The notes: generated by a model not told the origin, from the sequence alone. A DNA stretch of 64,000 bases from Planctellipticum sp942493135 (GCA_942493135.1 OW818684.1:1178001-1242000); one strand, 5' to 3'; shown: positions 25,542 through 34,788, numbered from the stretch's first letter. Translations and numbers: made by a program.

Positions 25542-26409
25542 ACGGCCGTCCCTCAAACCGTCGTCGAGAATGAACGACGTTCTCCGGTTCGGAGATGGAG
25601 GCGACGGCGGGCTGTGAGGAGCGGGCGGCAGACTGTCCCGCCACGTGGGATTTTCCCCCTCGCGGATCAATGATGCCGCGTCCGCTCACTTCATCTCCGC
25701 ACTCTGCGGCGCGTCTCTCTCGCGCGTACGGCCCGACGCCTCCGACGCCAGAGGAAGAACAACCGGACCTTCTAAGAACCGGGTGGAAAGGCTGCGGAGA
25801 GGCCACGATGCCGCCACGGGCAGGAGGCCACCTCAAGGTGGCAGCTCATCCCATGGCCCGCCGGCCGCTCGACGGACTCTGCAGTCTGAATTCAGAAGCA
25901 TGCTGACGGGTTCCCGACCGTCACCTGGAGCGCCCGGGAGTCTTCTGTTTCACGACCGGCGTGCGGGTTCTTTCCGGCGATTCGGAGGAAATGCCTCCCG
26001 TTCGTCACCGGCCTGGCGAAGCTGGCGATGCAATTTCGGCCGCAGCCTGCTCGCCCGAAGTAGCAGACCCTGAAGGAGTTGTAATGAATTGCGGTAAAGG
26101 AAGTGCCAGCCGAAACTTCAGAACGCGACGCGAGCGACTTTTCCGAGAAAAGCGGGGTAAAACACGTCGACAGTGCGTTTCACCGAGTGTTTTGTGAGGA
26201 CTGAGTCGATTGTTCTGCCGATGAGGACTGAGACGGTTTTTCCCTCGCCAGCGCCTATGTGGACCGATCCCATTCGATCGCCAGTTTGGCGGCATCCAGA
26301 TCGTCGCAGAGCGCATGGCGTTCGGTGAGGGCCGATTCCCCGCAGATCGAGTCCGGGGAACTGAAGTGTTCTACAGGACGCAGAACAGCGATAGTTGCAA
26401 GGTTGCTCA
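25542..26409. other. Long intergenic region between the pump and its outer-membrane factor
   Basis: About 870 bases with no recognisable gene, odd inside what is otherwise an efflux operon. It includes a short direct repeat TGAGGACTGAG (copies near 26197 and 26225). The outer-membrane factor probably has its own promoter here. Confidence 0.45.
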
Positions 26410-28059
26410 ATGAGACAGGAAAACCCATCGGCGTGCTTCTCACGCGCACGCCCTCTGGAATCGATGGTCGCCGGAGTGATGGCCGGCGTCTTGCTGCTGG
26501 TTATCTCCGGCTGCCGCACTCCGAGCCTGTGCGGCCCGGACGCGGGACCAGTCCTGCCGGGGGACTTCAACGGAGCGACGAGTCCCGATAACTCGGCCGA
26601 GATCGGCATCGACGAATTCTTCAATGAACCGATTCTGACGCAATTGATCGCTCAGGGACTGGCTCAGAACCAGGAGCTGAAGATCCGGAATCAGGAAGTC
26701 GAAATCGCCAGCAATGAGATTATGGCGCGTCGCGGTGCCTACCTGCCGTTCGTCACCATCGGCGCCGGGGGCGGGGTCGCGAGGGCCAGTCGATTCACAC
26801 CGCTGGGAGCCGCCGAAGAACAACTCACGTACCCTGGAGACAGGCACTTTCCCAGTCCGCTGCCGAATGCCGGACTCTCTGCCAACCTCATCTGGCAGGT
26901 TGACATCTGGCGGCAATTGCGGAACGCCAGGGACGCAGCGATGCAGCGGTATTGCGAGGCCATCGAGGCGCGGAATTACTTCATCACCCGGCTGGTCTCG
27001 GAAACGGCGGAAAACTATTACGAGCTGGCGGCCCTCGACCAGCGGCTGGTCTATCTGAACCAGACCATCGAACTACAACAGCGAAGTCTCGAAGTCGCCA
27101 AGGCTCAGAAGGAGGCCGCCCGCGGCACGGAACTGGCCGTCCAGCGTTTCCTGGGGGAAGTTCGCAAGAACGAAAGCCAGCGTCTGATTGTCAATCAGAA
27201 GATTATCGAAGTTCAGAACAAGATCAACTTCCTCGTCGGTCGTTATCCGCAGCCCGTCGACCGCGAAAAATGGGATTTCATCAATCTCGACTCGCGCGTC
27301 CTGAGCGTCGGCATGCCGGCGCAGCTACTGCAGAACCGCCGCGACATCCTCGCCGCCGAACGCGAGCTGGCGGCGACGGGACTCGACGTGTCCGTCGCCC
27401 GGGCGAATTTCTATCCCCGGCTCGACATCGTCGCCGGCGTGGGTTACGAGGCCTTCAATCCGAGGTATCTGTTTGATCCGGGCGCGCTCGTTGCGAATGC
27501 CGCTGGCGGTCTGGTCGCGCCGTTGATCAACAAGCAGGCGATTCGGGCCGAATACCTCAACGCGAATGCCAGGCAGTTGCAGGCGGTCTACAACTACCAG
27601 CGCACAGTCCTGAATGCCTTCACCGAGGTCGTCAACCGCATTTCCAAAGTGGAAAACTACCGGAACAGCGTCGCCATCAAGCAGGAACAGGTCAAAGCGC
27701 TGGCCGAGTCCGTGAGAGTCGCGACCGATCTGTTCCAGGGGGCCCGCCCCGAAGTCGAATACATGGACGTGCTGTTCGCCCAGCGCGACCTTCTGGAAGC
27801 GAGAACCGTATTGATCGAAACCAAGCAGCAGCAACTGTCTGCAATCGTCATGGCTTATCAGGCCCTCGGTGGCGGCTGCCTGATGTTGGATTACGATCCG
27901 GAGTTCCCCGGAGACTTCCCGACCGACGGGACCACCGACCCCAATGAAATGATGACGCCACCCGCTCCCGCTCCCGTACCCGAACCAGCTGCCCCAGCCG
28001 GACTTCCTGCTCCAGGCGAGGAGCTTCCGCCGACTCCTCCGGGCAAGACGACAATCTGA
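26410..28059 (+). CDS. Outer-membrane efflux lipoprotein, TolC/NodT family
   Basis: A 549-residue channel subunit of the RND system. AAGG at 26399-26402 sits seven bases before the ATG at 26410; a TTG 15 bases earlier is the alternative. The lipoprotein signal ends LLLVISGC. The TolC architecture is clear: two repeats of long amphipathic helices and beta segments, with landmarks NQELKIRNQEVEIASNEIM, ANLIWQVDIWRQLRNARDAA, the mid-protein NKINFLVGRYP and the second repeat LQNRRDILAAERELAATGLDVSVARANFYPRLD (read in parts). The last 50 residues are a Pro/Ala-rich tail (PPAPAPVPEPAAPAG), unusual for the family. It follows the adaptor and pump on the same strand and completes the tripartite exporter. 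Confidence 0.92.
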   Translation: MRQENPSACFSRARPLESMVAGVMAGVLLLVISGCRTPSLCGPDAGPVLPGDFNGATSPDNSAEIGIDEFFNEPILTQLIAQGLAQNQELKIRNQEVEIASNEIMARRGAYLPFVTIGAGGGVARASRFTPLGAAEEQLTYPGDRHFPSPLPNAGLSANLIWQVDIWRQLRNARDAAMQRYCEAIEARNYFITRLVSETAENYYELAALDQRLVYLNQTIELQQRSLEVAKAQKEAARGTELAVQRFLGEVRKNESQRLIVNQKIIEVQNKINFLVGRYPQPVDREKWDFINLDSRVLSVGMPAQLLQNRRDILAAERELAATGLDVSVARANFYPRLDIVAGVGYEAFNPRYLFDPGALVANAAGGLVAPLINKQAIRAEYLNANARQLQAVYNYQRTVLNAFTEVVNRISKVENYRNSVAIKQEQVKALAESVRVATDLFQGARPEVEYMDVLFAQRDLLEARTVLIETKQQQLSAIVMAYQALGGGCLMLDYDPEFPGDFPTDGTTDPNEMMTPPAPAPVPEPAAPAGLPAPGEELPPTPPGKTTI

Positions 28060-28332
28060 CGACCTTCATTCGATATCAACAACAACGACTTCACCCGCGA
28101 CTGCCGCCGGCAGCTCTGCGCGAAAGAAACGACGTCGCGGATACTGCGGTTCAGGTAGAGGCCGCGGCGAAGCGGGCGTCGATCGCGGTGAGAGAGCACT
28201 GCGGGTCGCAGTGGAACGTCGCAAATCTCCCGTCGCTACGCGATACAGGTCGGGCGATGACGCCCAACCTGCCCCCCCCCCGGGGGATTCAAGCGCACGG
28301 CCCCCTGCTCTTCTCCAACCGCCAACGGAGCA

Positions 28333-29163
28333 TCATCGCCCGATTACCCCCGCCTCCGGACTGGACGCTGTCGCGTAGAGCTTCCGCGGAATCCGGCCCG
28401 CCTTTGAGGCCTCCCTGCCGGCCTGGCAGGCCAGCTTCATCGCCTGGGCCATCCGCCGCGGGTCCTGGGCGCTGGCGATCGCCGTGTTGAGCAGCACTGC
28501 GTCGCAGCCGAGTTCCATGGCGAAGGCGACGTCGCTGGCGGTGCCGACGCCGGCGTCGATGATGACCGGGTAGTCGGGGTCGTTTTCCTTGAGGTACTCC
28601 AGGCAGATGCGGATGTTGTTCGGGTTGAGGACTCCCTGGCCGCTGCCGATCGGGCTGCCGGCCGGCATCACCGACGTCGCCCCCGCTTCCTTCAGTCGCC
28701 GGGCCATGATCGGGTCGTCCGATGTGTAGCACAGCACCTGGAAGTCGTCCGCCACCAGGTCCCGCGTCGCCTCCAGCGTCGCCACCGGGTCGGGAAGCAG
28801 GGTCTTCTTGTCCGCCAGGACTTCCAGCTTCACCCAGTCCGCGCCGGGGTTTTCGAGGCCGAGGAGGATCTCGCGTCCCAGTCGGGCAACGCGCACGGCA
28901 TCTTCGGCGGTGAAGCAGCCGGCCGTATTCGGCAGGATCGTGTAGCGGGAGAGGTCGATGAAGTCGAGAATGTTCCGGCCCGCGGCGTCGACGAGGCGTT
29001 CCCGGCGGACGGCGACGGTGATGACCTCGGCCCCGCTGACCTCCAGGCACTCCTGCATCAGTTCAAACGTGGCGTATTTGCCCGTCCCGACGATCAGGCG
29101 GGATTGAAACGTGTGCGTCCCCACGATGAGGGGGGCTTCAGCAGAGGGTGCAACGGCGGTCAC
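28333..29163 (-). CDS. thiG: Thiazole synthase
   Basis: A 276-residue enzyme forming the thiazole phosphate ring of thiamine from deoxyxylulose 5-phosphate, dehydroglycine and the ThiS thiocarboxylate. Landmarks: SRLIVGTGKYATFELM, the Schiff-base lysine Lys112 in DWVKLEVL, PAGSPIGSGQGVLNPNNI for phosphate binding, and IIDAGVGTASDVAFAMELG. The start is set at a GTG (29163) because GGAGA lies about six bases before it; reading from the TTG at 29223 would add 20 residues without a ribosome site. It lies 209 bases after thiS on the same strand, so the two likely form a short operon interrupted by a repeat. No TPP riboswitch was found. Confidence 0.95.
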   Translation of the reverse strand: MTAVAPSAEAPLIVGTHTFQSRLIVGTGKYATFELMQECLEVSGAEVITVAVRRERLVDAAGRNILDFIDLSRYTILPNTAGCFTAEDAVRVARLGREILLGLENPGADWVKLEVLADKKTLLPDPVATLEATRDLVADDFQVLCYTSDDPIMARRLKEAGATSVMPAGSPIGSGQGVLNPNNIRICLEYLKENDPDYPVIIDAGVGTASDVAFAMELGCDAVLLNTAIASAQDPRRMAQAMKLACQAGREASKAGRIPRKLYATASSPEAGVIGR

Positions 29164-29289
29164 AGACGGTCTCCAGTCGGTCGGCGCAGGTTTTTTTATC
29201 TCATACACCTGCGGGCGGGCCAAAAGGAGATTTTAACCGCGATGACCTGGAAATGCTGCCGAACTGGCGGGAGGGGAAACTCGCGTCGC

Positions 29290-29369
29290 GTACGACGGAC
29301 ATCCTTGTCCGTCGGATCCTCACGGCAACCCCGGCCGCGCGAGCGACGGACGAGGACATCCGTCGGACG
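29290..29369. repeat. Imperfect long inverted repeat between thiS and thiG
   Basis: Two arms of about 27 bases (29290-29316 and 29343-29369) are nearly reverse complements of each other. Each arm also folds alone: GACGGACA/TGTCCGTC with loop TCCT at 29294-29313, and CGACGGA/TCCGTCG at 29344-29365. It fills most of the thiS-thiG gap and looks like a dispersed repeat element. Confidence 0.65.
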
Positions 29370-29372
29370 TAG

Positions 29373-29573
29373 TCACCCGCCGCCGACGAGGGTGACGATT
29401 TCGACGACGTCGCCCTCTTTGAGGACGATCGTGGCGTGGTTGGTGCGAGAGACGACCTGGCGGTTGAGTTCGACGGCCAGGTAACGAGGATCGAGGCTGC
29501 GGGTGGCCAGCAGCTCCCGGACGGTCAGGCCGTCGGGTAACTGCTGCGGTTCGCCGTTGATTGAAACGTGCAC
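29373..29573 (-). CDS. thiS: Sulfur carrier protein ThiS
   Basis: A 66-residue ubiquitin-like sulfur carrier ending in the required Gly-Gly (VEIVTLVGGG). ThiF-type enzymes adenylate the terminal glycine, which then carries the thiocarboxylate used by ThiG, encoded next. The core NGEPQQLPDGLTVRELL and VELNRQVVSRTNH match the family. The start is taken at the GTG at 29573, giving the normal length; the frame is open to 29612 but the extra 13 residues are not family-like. Upstream, a DUF1559 gene ends 99 bases away on the same strand. Confidence 0.92.
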   Translation of the reverse strand: MHVSINGEPQQLPDGLTVRELLATRSLDPRYLAVELNRQVVSRTNHATIVLKEGDVVEIVTLVGGG

Positions 29574-29672
29574 GGGGGCCAATTCCCTGACAGACGCAAG
29601 AACCGGGGTCACATCGCCCGTCTCACTGTCGCAGGCTGTCTGCCAGTCGGCAAGTCACGCACCAGCGGGGCC

Positions 29673-30716
29673 TCAGAAGTCCTGATTGGAAATGTTCTCC
29701 CGGCCGTTCCGCGACGCCAGCTTGCTGAGCAGGCTGCGGTCGATGCCGCGGCTCATCGTCCGGGTGCTGCCGTCGACCATTGCGAAATTCAGGGAGTCGC
29801 CGTGGTAGCTGCCGAACGAAAAACGGTGGTTGCCGTTGCCGGCGGAAACCCATTGCCCGCCGGTATAGGCGTCGCCCGAGATCGGCTCGCCCGCGGAGTT
29901 TCGATCCTGCGGGCTGGCCAGCGCAATGCAGCAACTGTCGCCGTCGGCCCAACCCCCGAGGTAGGTCTCGCCCAGCATAATGGTCATCGTAGTGCCGTCG
30001 GTCACGTCGCGGAACCGGACTTTGCTGTCGGGATAGAGCATTCCGTTGACGCCCCCGACTAGCCCGCCGGTGGCGGAGTCGTAGACCAGCGTGCCGGCGA
30101 CGCCGCGATAGGACGAGTAGCCGGGACGGTAAGTCGTCGGAGGAGCCGTGTCGGGGACGTTGATGATCGGCCGAGACCGCGGCAGGGCGGCGCTGGGGCA
30201 CAGGTAAGCCGCGATATGGGTTTCCTGCCAGGGAATGTTCTGCGACGGCGGGAACGGCGGCGCCCCTGAGGGACAACTGGCATAGAACGTTCCCTGATCG
30301 CTGTACCACTGGGCGGTCAGCAGATCCATTTCGGGGAGAATATAGGTTGGCCAGGGACGATTGCTGGTGAAGATCCACCAGGAAATCGTCTGGGCGGGCG
30401 TCTGTCCGGCCCCGGAATTGAAGGGGGGAGTAAACGGCTCCGGGAACGTCGCCGTCAGCGAAATCGGGTCGCAGGGAACCGCCGGCTTGGTATCCAGCCC
30501 CTGCGGAAAATGCTTGTGTGCGGCTTCGAAGTTATGCATCGCCAGGACTATCTGGTGCAGGTTGTTGAGACACTGCGTCCGTCGAGCCGCCTCACGGGCT
30601 TGCTGCACCGCTGGGAGCAGGAGGGAGACCAGCAGGGCAATGATCGCCATGACCACAAGCAGTTCGATCAGCGTAAACCCGCGCCGACGGGACGCATCGA
30701 ATCGTCGGGCTCGCAT
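29673..30716 (-). CDS. DUF1559 prepilin-like protein
   Basis: A 347-residue member of the DUF1559 family, expanded to many copies per genome in Planctomycetes. A short basic leader ends at RRRG/FTLIELLVVMAIIALL, the class III signal cut and N-methylated by prepilin peptidase. The following helix continues LLPAVQQAREAARRTQCLNNLHQIVLAMHNF. The C-terminal part carries the H-X9-DG motif (HGDSLNFAMVDG) and ends RENISNQDF. ATG at 30716 has GGAG eight bases upstream. The exact function of this family is unknown; surface fibres or secretion pseudopilins are the usual inference. The next minus-strand gene (30986-32044) is a close paralogue. Confidence 0.92.
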   Translation of the reverse strand: MRARRFDASRRRGFTLIELLVVMAIIALLVSLLLPAVQQAREAARRTQCLNNLHQIVLAMHNFEAAHKHFPQGLDTKPAVPCDPISLTATFPEPFTPPFNSGAGQTPAQTISWWIFTSNRPWPTYILPEMDLLTAQWYSDQGTFYASCPSGAPPFPPSQNIPWQETHIAAYLCPSAALPRSRPIINVPDTAPPTTYRPGYSSYRGVAGTLVYDSATGGLVGGVNGMLYPDSKVRFRDVTDGTTMTIMLGETYLGGWADGDSCCIALASPQDRNSAGEPISGDAYTGGQWVSAGNGNHRFSFGSYHGDSLNFAMVDGSTRTMSRGIDRSLLSKLASRNGRENISNQDF

Positions 30717-30901
30717 GGGAATCACTCCAACAGGGGAAAAATGGAGTCCAGCCACAGTCACCAGCGGGGTTCCGATTGCCCGGTACAGCCACCATCGCCA
30801 GAAACGCAAATGTCACCTGATGATCAACAACCACTACCAGAATACAAGTCCACTCCCTGTGTTCAACAGAAATTCACGCCATCGCCAATTACCCAGTTGC
30901 G

Positions 30902-30937
30902 AAAACGAAAAACCCCGGGAGGATTGGCCCCGGGGTT
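30902..30937 (-). terminator. Intrinsic terminator after the second DUF1559 gene
   Basis: On the minus strand, a 9-base stem AACCCCGGG/CCCGGGGTT with a 9-base loop, followed by a short T-run (plus-strand A-run 30908-30912). It starts 48 bases after the stop codon at 30986. Confidence 0.85.
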
Positions 30938-30985
30938 CAGAGACGTACGGCTTTCGGCTCGACAGCTCTCGAGTCGACCGGCGGA

Positions 30986-32044
30986 CTAGAAATCCTGGTT
31001 AGAAATATTCTCGCGATTGTTGCGGGTCATCAGGGACATGAGGACGTTCTTATCGATCCCCTTGGAGATCGTCTTCGTGCTCGCATCGACCATCGCGAAC
31101 GCAATCACGTCACCATGCATGCTGCCGTAGGAGAACCGATGATTGCCGTTGGCGTTTGACAGCCAGTGGCCGCCGGTCATCGGGTCTCCCTGCACCGGTT
31201 CGCCGGCCGACTGCCGGTCTGCCGCGGTGGCGATACCGACGCAGCAGCTTTCGGCATCGGACCAGAAACCGAAGAACGAGTCGCCCATCATGACCGTCGT
31301 CGTCGTCCCGTCGGTCACGTCGCGGAAGCCGACGGCACTGTTGGTGTACAGCATGCCGTTGGTCCCGCCGAGCCACTGCGAATTCGTCGAATCCCAGGTC
31401 AGCGTGCCGAAGTTCCCCCGGTATGTCGCGTATCCCAGCGACACTTGACCGGAGGGTAGATTCACATACGGTCGTGTCGGCGGCAGCGAGGCGCTGGGGC
31501 AGACGAACGTCGGAATTTCGTTCCGCAGGTACTGCACGTTCGGCGACGCGGCGTTGTTGTTGCAGTCGACCGCGAACTTGCCCACCGGAGGAAACTGCAG
31601 CTGCACCGTTCCCTGGTCGATCTGCGGAAGAACGAACGCATGCCAGCCCCACAGATTGCTCACCTGCCACTGAGTGATCGGCGTGACCTGCTGGGGAGGA
31701 TTTCCCGCGGCCTTGATGGGCGTCAGAAACGGTTCTGGCAGGACGGCCGGCAGGTTGACTTCGCAGGCGAGCCCCGGCGCCACCAGCCCCGGCGGAAAGA
31801 CGCGGTGGGCGCTTTCGTAGTTGTGCATCGCCAGCACGAGGTTGTGCAGGTTGTTCAGGCACTGCGTCCGGCGACCAGCCTCGCGGGCCTGTTGAACCGC
31901 GGGAAGCAGCAAAGCGACCAGCAGGGCAATGATCGCCATCACCACCAGCAGTTCGATCAGCGTAAAGCCCGCAGCAGAGTCGGGTCGGCGCTGGTCGCCG
32001 TGGCATTGCTGGCCGACAGGGCGGGTCCGTGACATTCCAGTCAT
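30986..32044 (-). CDS. DUF1559 prepilin-like protein (paralogue)
   Basis: A 352-residue paralogue of the neighbouring DUF1559 protein. Its leader MTGMSRTRPVGQQCHGDQRR is longer, ending AAG/FTLIELLVVMAIIALL. The pilin-like helix LLPAVQQAREAGRRTQCLNNLHNLVLAMHNYESAHRVFPPG (read in parts) and the identical tail NRENISNQDF show recent duplication. In place of the usual H-X9-DG it reads HGDVIAFAMVDA, the glycine being replaced. The ATG at 32044 is favoured by GGAG nine bases upstream over the ATG at 32035. It has its own terminator, so it is a separate transcript from the next DUF1559 gene. Confidence 0.92.
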   Translation of the reverse strand: MTGMSRTRPVGQQCHGDQRRPDSAAGFTLIELLVVMAIIALLVALLLPAVQQAREAGRRTQCLNNLHNLVLAMHNYESAHRVFPPGLVAPGLACEVNLPAVLPEPFLTPIKAAGNPPQQVTPITQWQVSNLWGWHAFVLPQIDQGTVQLQFPPVGKFAVDCNNNAASPNVQYLRNEIPTFVCPSASLPPTRPYVNLPSGQVSLGYATYRGNFGTLTWDSTNSQWLGGTNGMLYTNSAVGFRDVTDGTTTTVMMGDSFFGFWSDAESCCVGIATAADRQSAGEPVQGDPMTGGHWLSNANGNHRFSYGSMHGDVIAFAMVDASTKTISKGIDKNVLMSLMTRNNRENISNQDF

Positions 32045-32394
32045 CCGCAGGATCTCCGAGGCAGGCGTTGACAGTGTTGAGAGAGAGCCCGAGCCCTCGC
32101 CGCATCGGGAAGGCTCTTCTTCCACCGCACGATGCAAGGGATCACCGTTAAACCCTATCACTGCGGACCGGGAATTGCAATTTCTGTTTGACCCCGATCG
32201 CCGGACGGCGGACTGCCGCAACGGGACAGCGACCCCTGCCGCAGGCTTCGACTGGCGGATTTTTCTCCCGATGCTAACTCGCGGTGCAGCAGCATGTTGC
32301 TCATCGACGGTCCGGCGTCGCGGTTCCGGTCTGCGAAAATCCTGCGGATTGCATGCTTGCATGCGTGACTGCAGTCGGTAGCATGGCCGCTCGA
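32045..32394. other. Divergent promoter region ahead of the cobalamin riboswitch
   Basis: No gene is seen. It separates a minus-strand DUF1559 gene from the plus-strand riboswitch. Near its right end TTGCATGC occurs twice in tandem (32349-32364), a candidate protein-binding site or -35 region for the B12 transcript. Confidence 0.4.
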
Positions 32395-32575
32395 CATGGG
32401 TGCTTCGCCGGACTTGTGGTCCGACGGGGAGAATAGGGAAGACGGTGCAAATCCGTCACGGTCCCGCCGCTGTATCCGGGGACGAACGCCGCAACCGCCA
32501 CTGTCTCAACTGAGATGGGAAGGCGCGGCCAGTAGACCGATCCGGGAGTCAGAAGACCTGCCCAGTAGTCGTCCC
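32395..32575 (+). promoter_or_regulatory. Cobalamin (B12) riboswitch
   Basis: The core of the AdoCbl aptamer is readable in order: GGGGAGAATAGGGAAG, then CGGTGCAAATCCGTCACGG, CCCGCCGCTGTA, the later GCCACTG (about 32487-32493) and GGGAAGG (about 32517-32523), and the B12 box GAGTCAGAAGACCTGCC (32546-32562). All conserved blocks fall in the correct order and spacing. Such switches turn expression down when cobalamin is plentiful. It lies 190 bases upstream of a plus-strand cluster containing a B12-binding protein. No T-run terminator is visible downstream, so control is more likely through ribosome access or Rho. Confidence 0.95.
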
Positions 32576-32766
32576 TGTACGCCGACGTGTCTTTCGTGGG
32601 AAGCAACGTGGCTCATGCGGCCTGCAGGTCGGCCATCCGTCCTCGGATGCGCCTCTGCGGCAGTTTCGTCTGACGAGATCCCGCCGGAATTCTCGTACCG
32701 CCGCTGATTCTGGAATGCATCCCTCCGAGCGCTGCGCCGGCAGGTTTCGTGACACGAGGTTCGGTC

Positions 32767-33654
32767 ATGGTCCGCCGTTCCGCCTGCGCGCCGCTGCGCG
32801 CGCCCCGCTCCGCCTTCACGCTGATCGAACTGCTGGTGGTGATTGCCATCATCGCCCTTCTGATCGCCCTGCTCCTCCCCGCCGTCCAGCAATCACGGGA
32901 GGCCGCCCGCCGGACGCAGTGCCGCAACAATCTCAAGCAACTCGTGCTGGCCCTTCACAACTACGCCGATACCTATGCCGAGAGCCTTGTCCCGTACATC
33001 GTCGAGGACGTCCCCCGTCTGAACTATCTGACGAACTACTCGGGCAGCGAAGGACAGGCCCAATACTGGTTCGGGCTGGTCAATCACGCGGAACCGGATA
33101 AGACCAAGCAGCTCGTTTTCGAGCGAGGCCCCCTCTCGCCCTACATGGAAACCAACTGGTCCTCGTTCCAGTGCCCCGATTTCGGTCCGTCCCAGATGGA
33201 TGTCGTCCGTTTTGATCGCCCGGCGACCGGCTTCGCCTACAACGGTCACTATCTGGCCCGCGCTTCGGGCATCGACTATGCCCCGCCGTCCTGGGCGCCG
33301 GGTCCGTCCACGGCGCCGCTGGCCCGCAAGCTGCGCGACATCACACAGACCACGCAAACCATCGCGTTCGCCGACAGCGCCGGCGCGTATTGCGTCGACT
33401 TCGCGTGCTCGTCCAGCGAACTGCGGGAAAACTGGCTGCTGGAACCGCCGTCGAACGATTTTCCGACAGTTCACTTCCGCCACCTCGACTCGGCCAATAT
33501 TGCCTTTCTCGACGGGCACGTCGAGTCCCGCGGACGTGGCTGGAAACCGCCCGCCTTCGGCGACGTCGATCTCATGGAAAAGAAGCGGCTGGGCTACGTC
33601 GGCGACAATCTCACCGACCCTGCCAAGCAGGACGAATGGTACGACCGGGAATAG
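32767..33654 (+). CDS. DUF1559 prepilin-like protein under cobalamin riboswitch control
   Basis: A 295-residue DUF1559 protein, first gene of the B12 unit. GAGG at 32756-32759 lies seven bases before the ATG at 32767. The leader ends APRSA/FTLIELLVVIAIIALL: alanine replaces the usual glycine before the prepilin-peptidase cut, a substitution some peptidases accept. The helix continues LLLPAVQQSREAARRTQCRNN. The H-X9-DG motif is exact (HLDSANIAFLDG). The body differs from the two paralogues at 29673 and 30986 and contains several cysteines. Its place behind a B12 switch and with btuF-like and transporter-like genes suggests a role in corrinoid capture or transit across the envelope, which is an inference from context. 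Confidence 0.9.
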   Translation: MVRRSACAPLRAPRSAFTLIELLVVIAIIALLIALLLPAVQQSREAARRTQCRNNLKQLVLALHNYADTYAESLVPYIVEDVPRLNYLTNYSGSEGQAQYWFGLVNHAEPDKTKQLVFERGPLSPYMETNWSSFQCPDFGPSQMDVVRFDRPATGFAYNGHYLARASGIDYAPPSWAPGPSTAPLARKLRDITQTTQTIAFADSAGAYCVDFACSSSELRENWLLEPPSNDFPTVHFRHLDSANIAFLDGHVESRGRGWKPPAFGDVDLMEKKRLGYVGDNLTDPAKQDEWYDRE

Positions 33655-33703
33655 CTGCGCGACTCCGTTCGCCGCCGTTCCCCTCCCTGACGGAGCTTCG
33701 TCC

Positions 33704-34036
33704 ATGCGTGCTTCTTACTGGATTGTCCTCGTCGTCAGCGCCGCCATCGGTTGCGGCGGCGCTCCCCCACCGCCCGCGGACCCTCTCGACGGCCAGATGG
33801 TCTTTGTCGACACGCTGACCCGTAAGACGTTTCTGCGTCAGCCGACGGACGAACTGCCGGCCGTTCATCCCGAGTCGGGTAAACGGACCCTGATGCCCGG
33901 GCTCTATTGCGCGAAGTGCCAGGCCTGGTATCCATCCCCGCCGCTCGACGTCCGTCAGAGGGAGCCGAAGTCTCTGCGGTGTCCGAAAACTGGCGAATTG
34001 ATGACGCCCCACGGCCCGCCTCCGGAGAACGGTTGA
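33704..34036 (+). CDS. Small lipoprotein with a CxxC zinc-ribbon-like segment
   Basis: A 110-residue protein with a lipoprotein signal (YWIVLVVSAAIGC, cleavage before Cys17), then a short Pro-rich linker. The C-terminal half holds LYCAKCQAWYP and, 24 residues on, LRCPKTGEL, giving three cysteines in a CxxC...C pattern; a fourth ligand is not evident, so zinc binding is uncertain. GGAG lies eight bases before the ATG at 33704. It is the second gene of the riboswitch unit, 49 bases after the DUF1559 gene. I do not recognise the family; a corrinoid- or metal-handling accessory is a guess from position. Confidence 0.75.
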   Translation: MRASYWIVLVVSAAIGCGGAPPPPADPLDGQMVFVDTLTRKTFLRQPTDELPAVHPESGKRTLMPGLYCAKCQAWYPSPPLDVRQREPKSLRCPKTGELMTPHGPPPENG

Positions 34037-34140
34037 GCGGTCGCGGCGGGGGCCAAAGTTTCTTTTCCTGAACCGATATGGTACCACGTGACACACGCCG
34101 GTCTCGAAAGCCGGCAGTTCCCCATCGAAAGGTGACTCGA

Positions 34141-34755
34141 ATGCAGCGGGCAAATGTCCGTTTCCTGTTGGCCCTGACGCTGTTTACGGTTGTGGTCCGG
34201 TTGATTCCGTACGGATTGTACGCCGCGGGCGTGGATATCAACCCGGAGAGTACCTGGTATCCGTGGAACTTCATGCCGCTGATGGCGGTGACTGTCTTCT
34301 GCGGGGCCTGCTCGCGCCCGCAGAGTCTCTCAACCCTCTGGGCGCCAGGCGTGCTGCTGGCGACGGATCTGGGCATCTGGGCGCTGACGGGACGCGCCGA
34401 CTGGGCGTTCGGAATGCAACGGGCTCCGGTCTATCTCTGTCTGTTCGCCATTGGCGCCGCCAGTTTCCTGTGGGTGAGCCAGCGCCCGGGCTGGACGCGG
34501 GCCTATCCGGCCGTGTTCCTCGGAGAAGTCTTCTTCTTCCTGGTCACCAACTTTGCCGTCTGGGCCGGCGCCGAGCACGTCCGCTACCCGCAGACGGCGG
34601 CCGGCCTCGCGGCCTGCTACATTGCGGCGCTGCCGTTCTTCGGTCGCTCGCTGGCAAGTTCGGCGATCTTCACCGGACTGCTGTTCAGCCCGCTGGGACT
34701 TCGCCAGGCGGGAGTGGTTCCCGTTGCGGAACGTCGGACTGTCGCCGCCTCCTGA
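34141..34755 (+). CDS. DUF6580-type integral membrane protein, candidate corrinoid transporter component
   Basis: A 204-residue protein with five or six membrane helices (for example FLLALTLFTVVVRLIPYGLY, LWAPGVLLATDLGIWAL, VFLGEVFFFLVTNFAVWAG and the last helix SAIFTGLLFSPLG). Size and the NFMPLMAVTVFCGA and FFLVTNFAVWA segments fit the uncharacterised DUF6580 group, which looks like the substrate-binding (S) subunits of energy-coupling-factor transporters. AGG is eight bases before the ATG at 34141. Its place between the B12 riboswitch and a BtuF-like gene suggests it moves cobalamin or a precursor across the inner membrane; no ECF ATPases or BtuCD are in the window. Confidence 0.75.
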   Translation: MQRANVRFLLALTLFTVVVRLIPYGLYAAGVDINPESTWYPWNFMPLMAVTVFCGACSRPQSLSTLWAPGVLLATDLGIWALTGRADWAFGMQRAPVYLCLFAIGAASFLWVSQRPGWTRAYPAVFLGEVFFFLVTNFAVWAGAEHVRYPQTAAGLAACYIAALPFFGRSLASSAIFTGLLFSPLGLRQAGVVPVAERRTVAAS

Positions 34756-34788
34756 GCCCACCCCATTCCGGAAGCGGAGTCCCCGCGA

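Noticed and set aside
25645..26073. Open frame of 142 codons between the RND pump and the outer-membrane factor
   Set aside because: Arginine and serine rich, no motif, and no ribosome-binding site.
29574..29672. Possible TPP riboswitch upstream of thiS
   Set aside because: The conserved CTGAGA and ACCTGATCTGG-like blocks of the THI element are absent.
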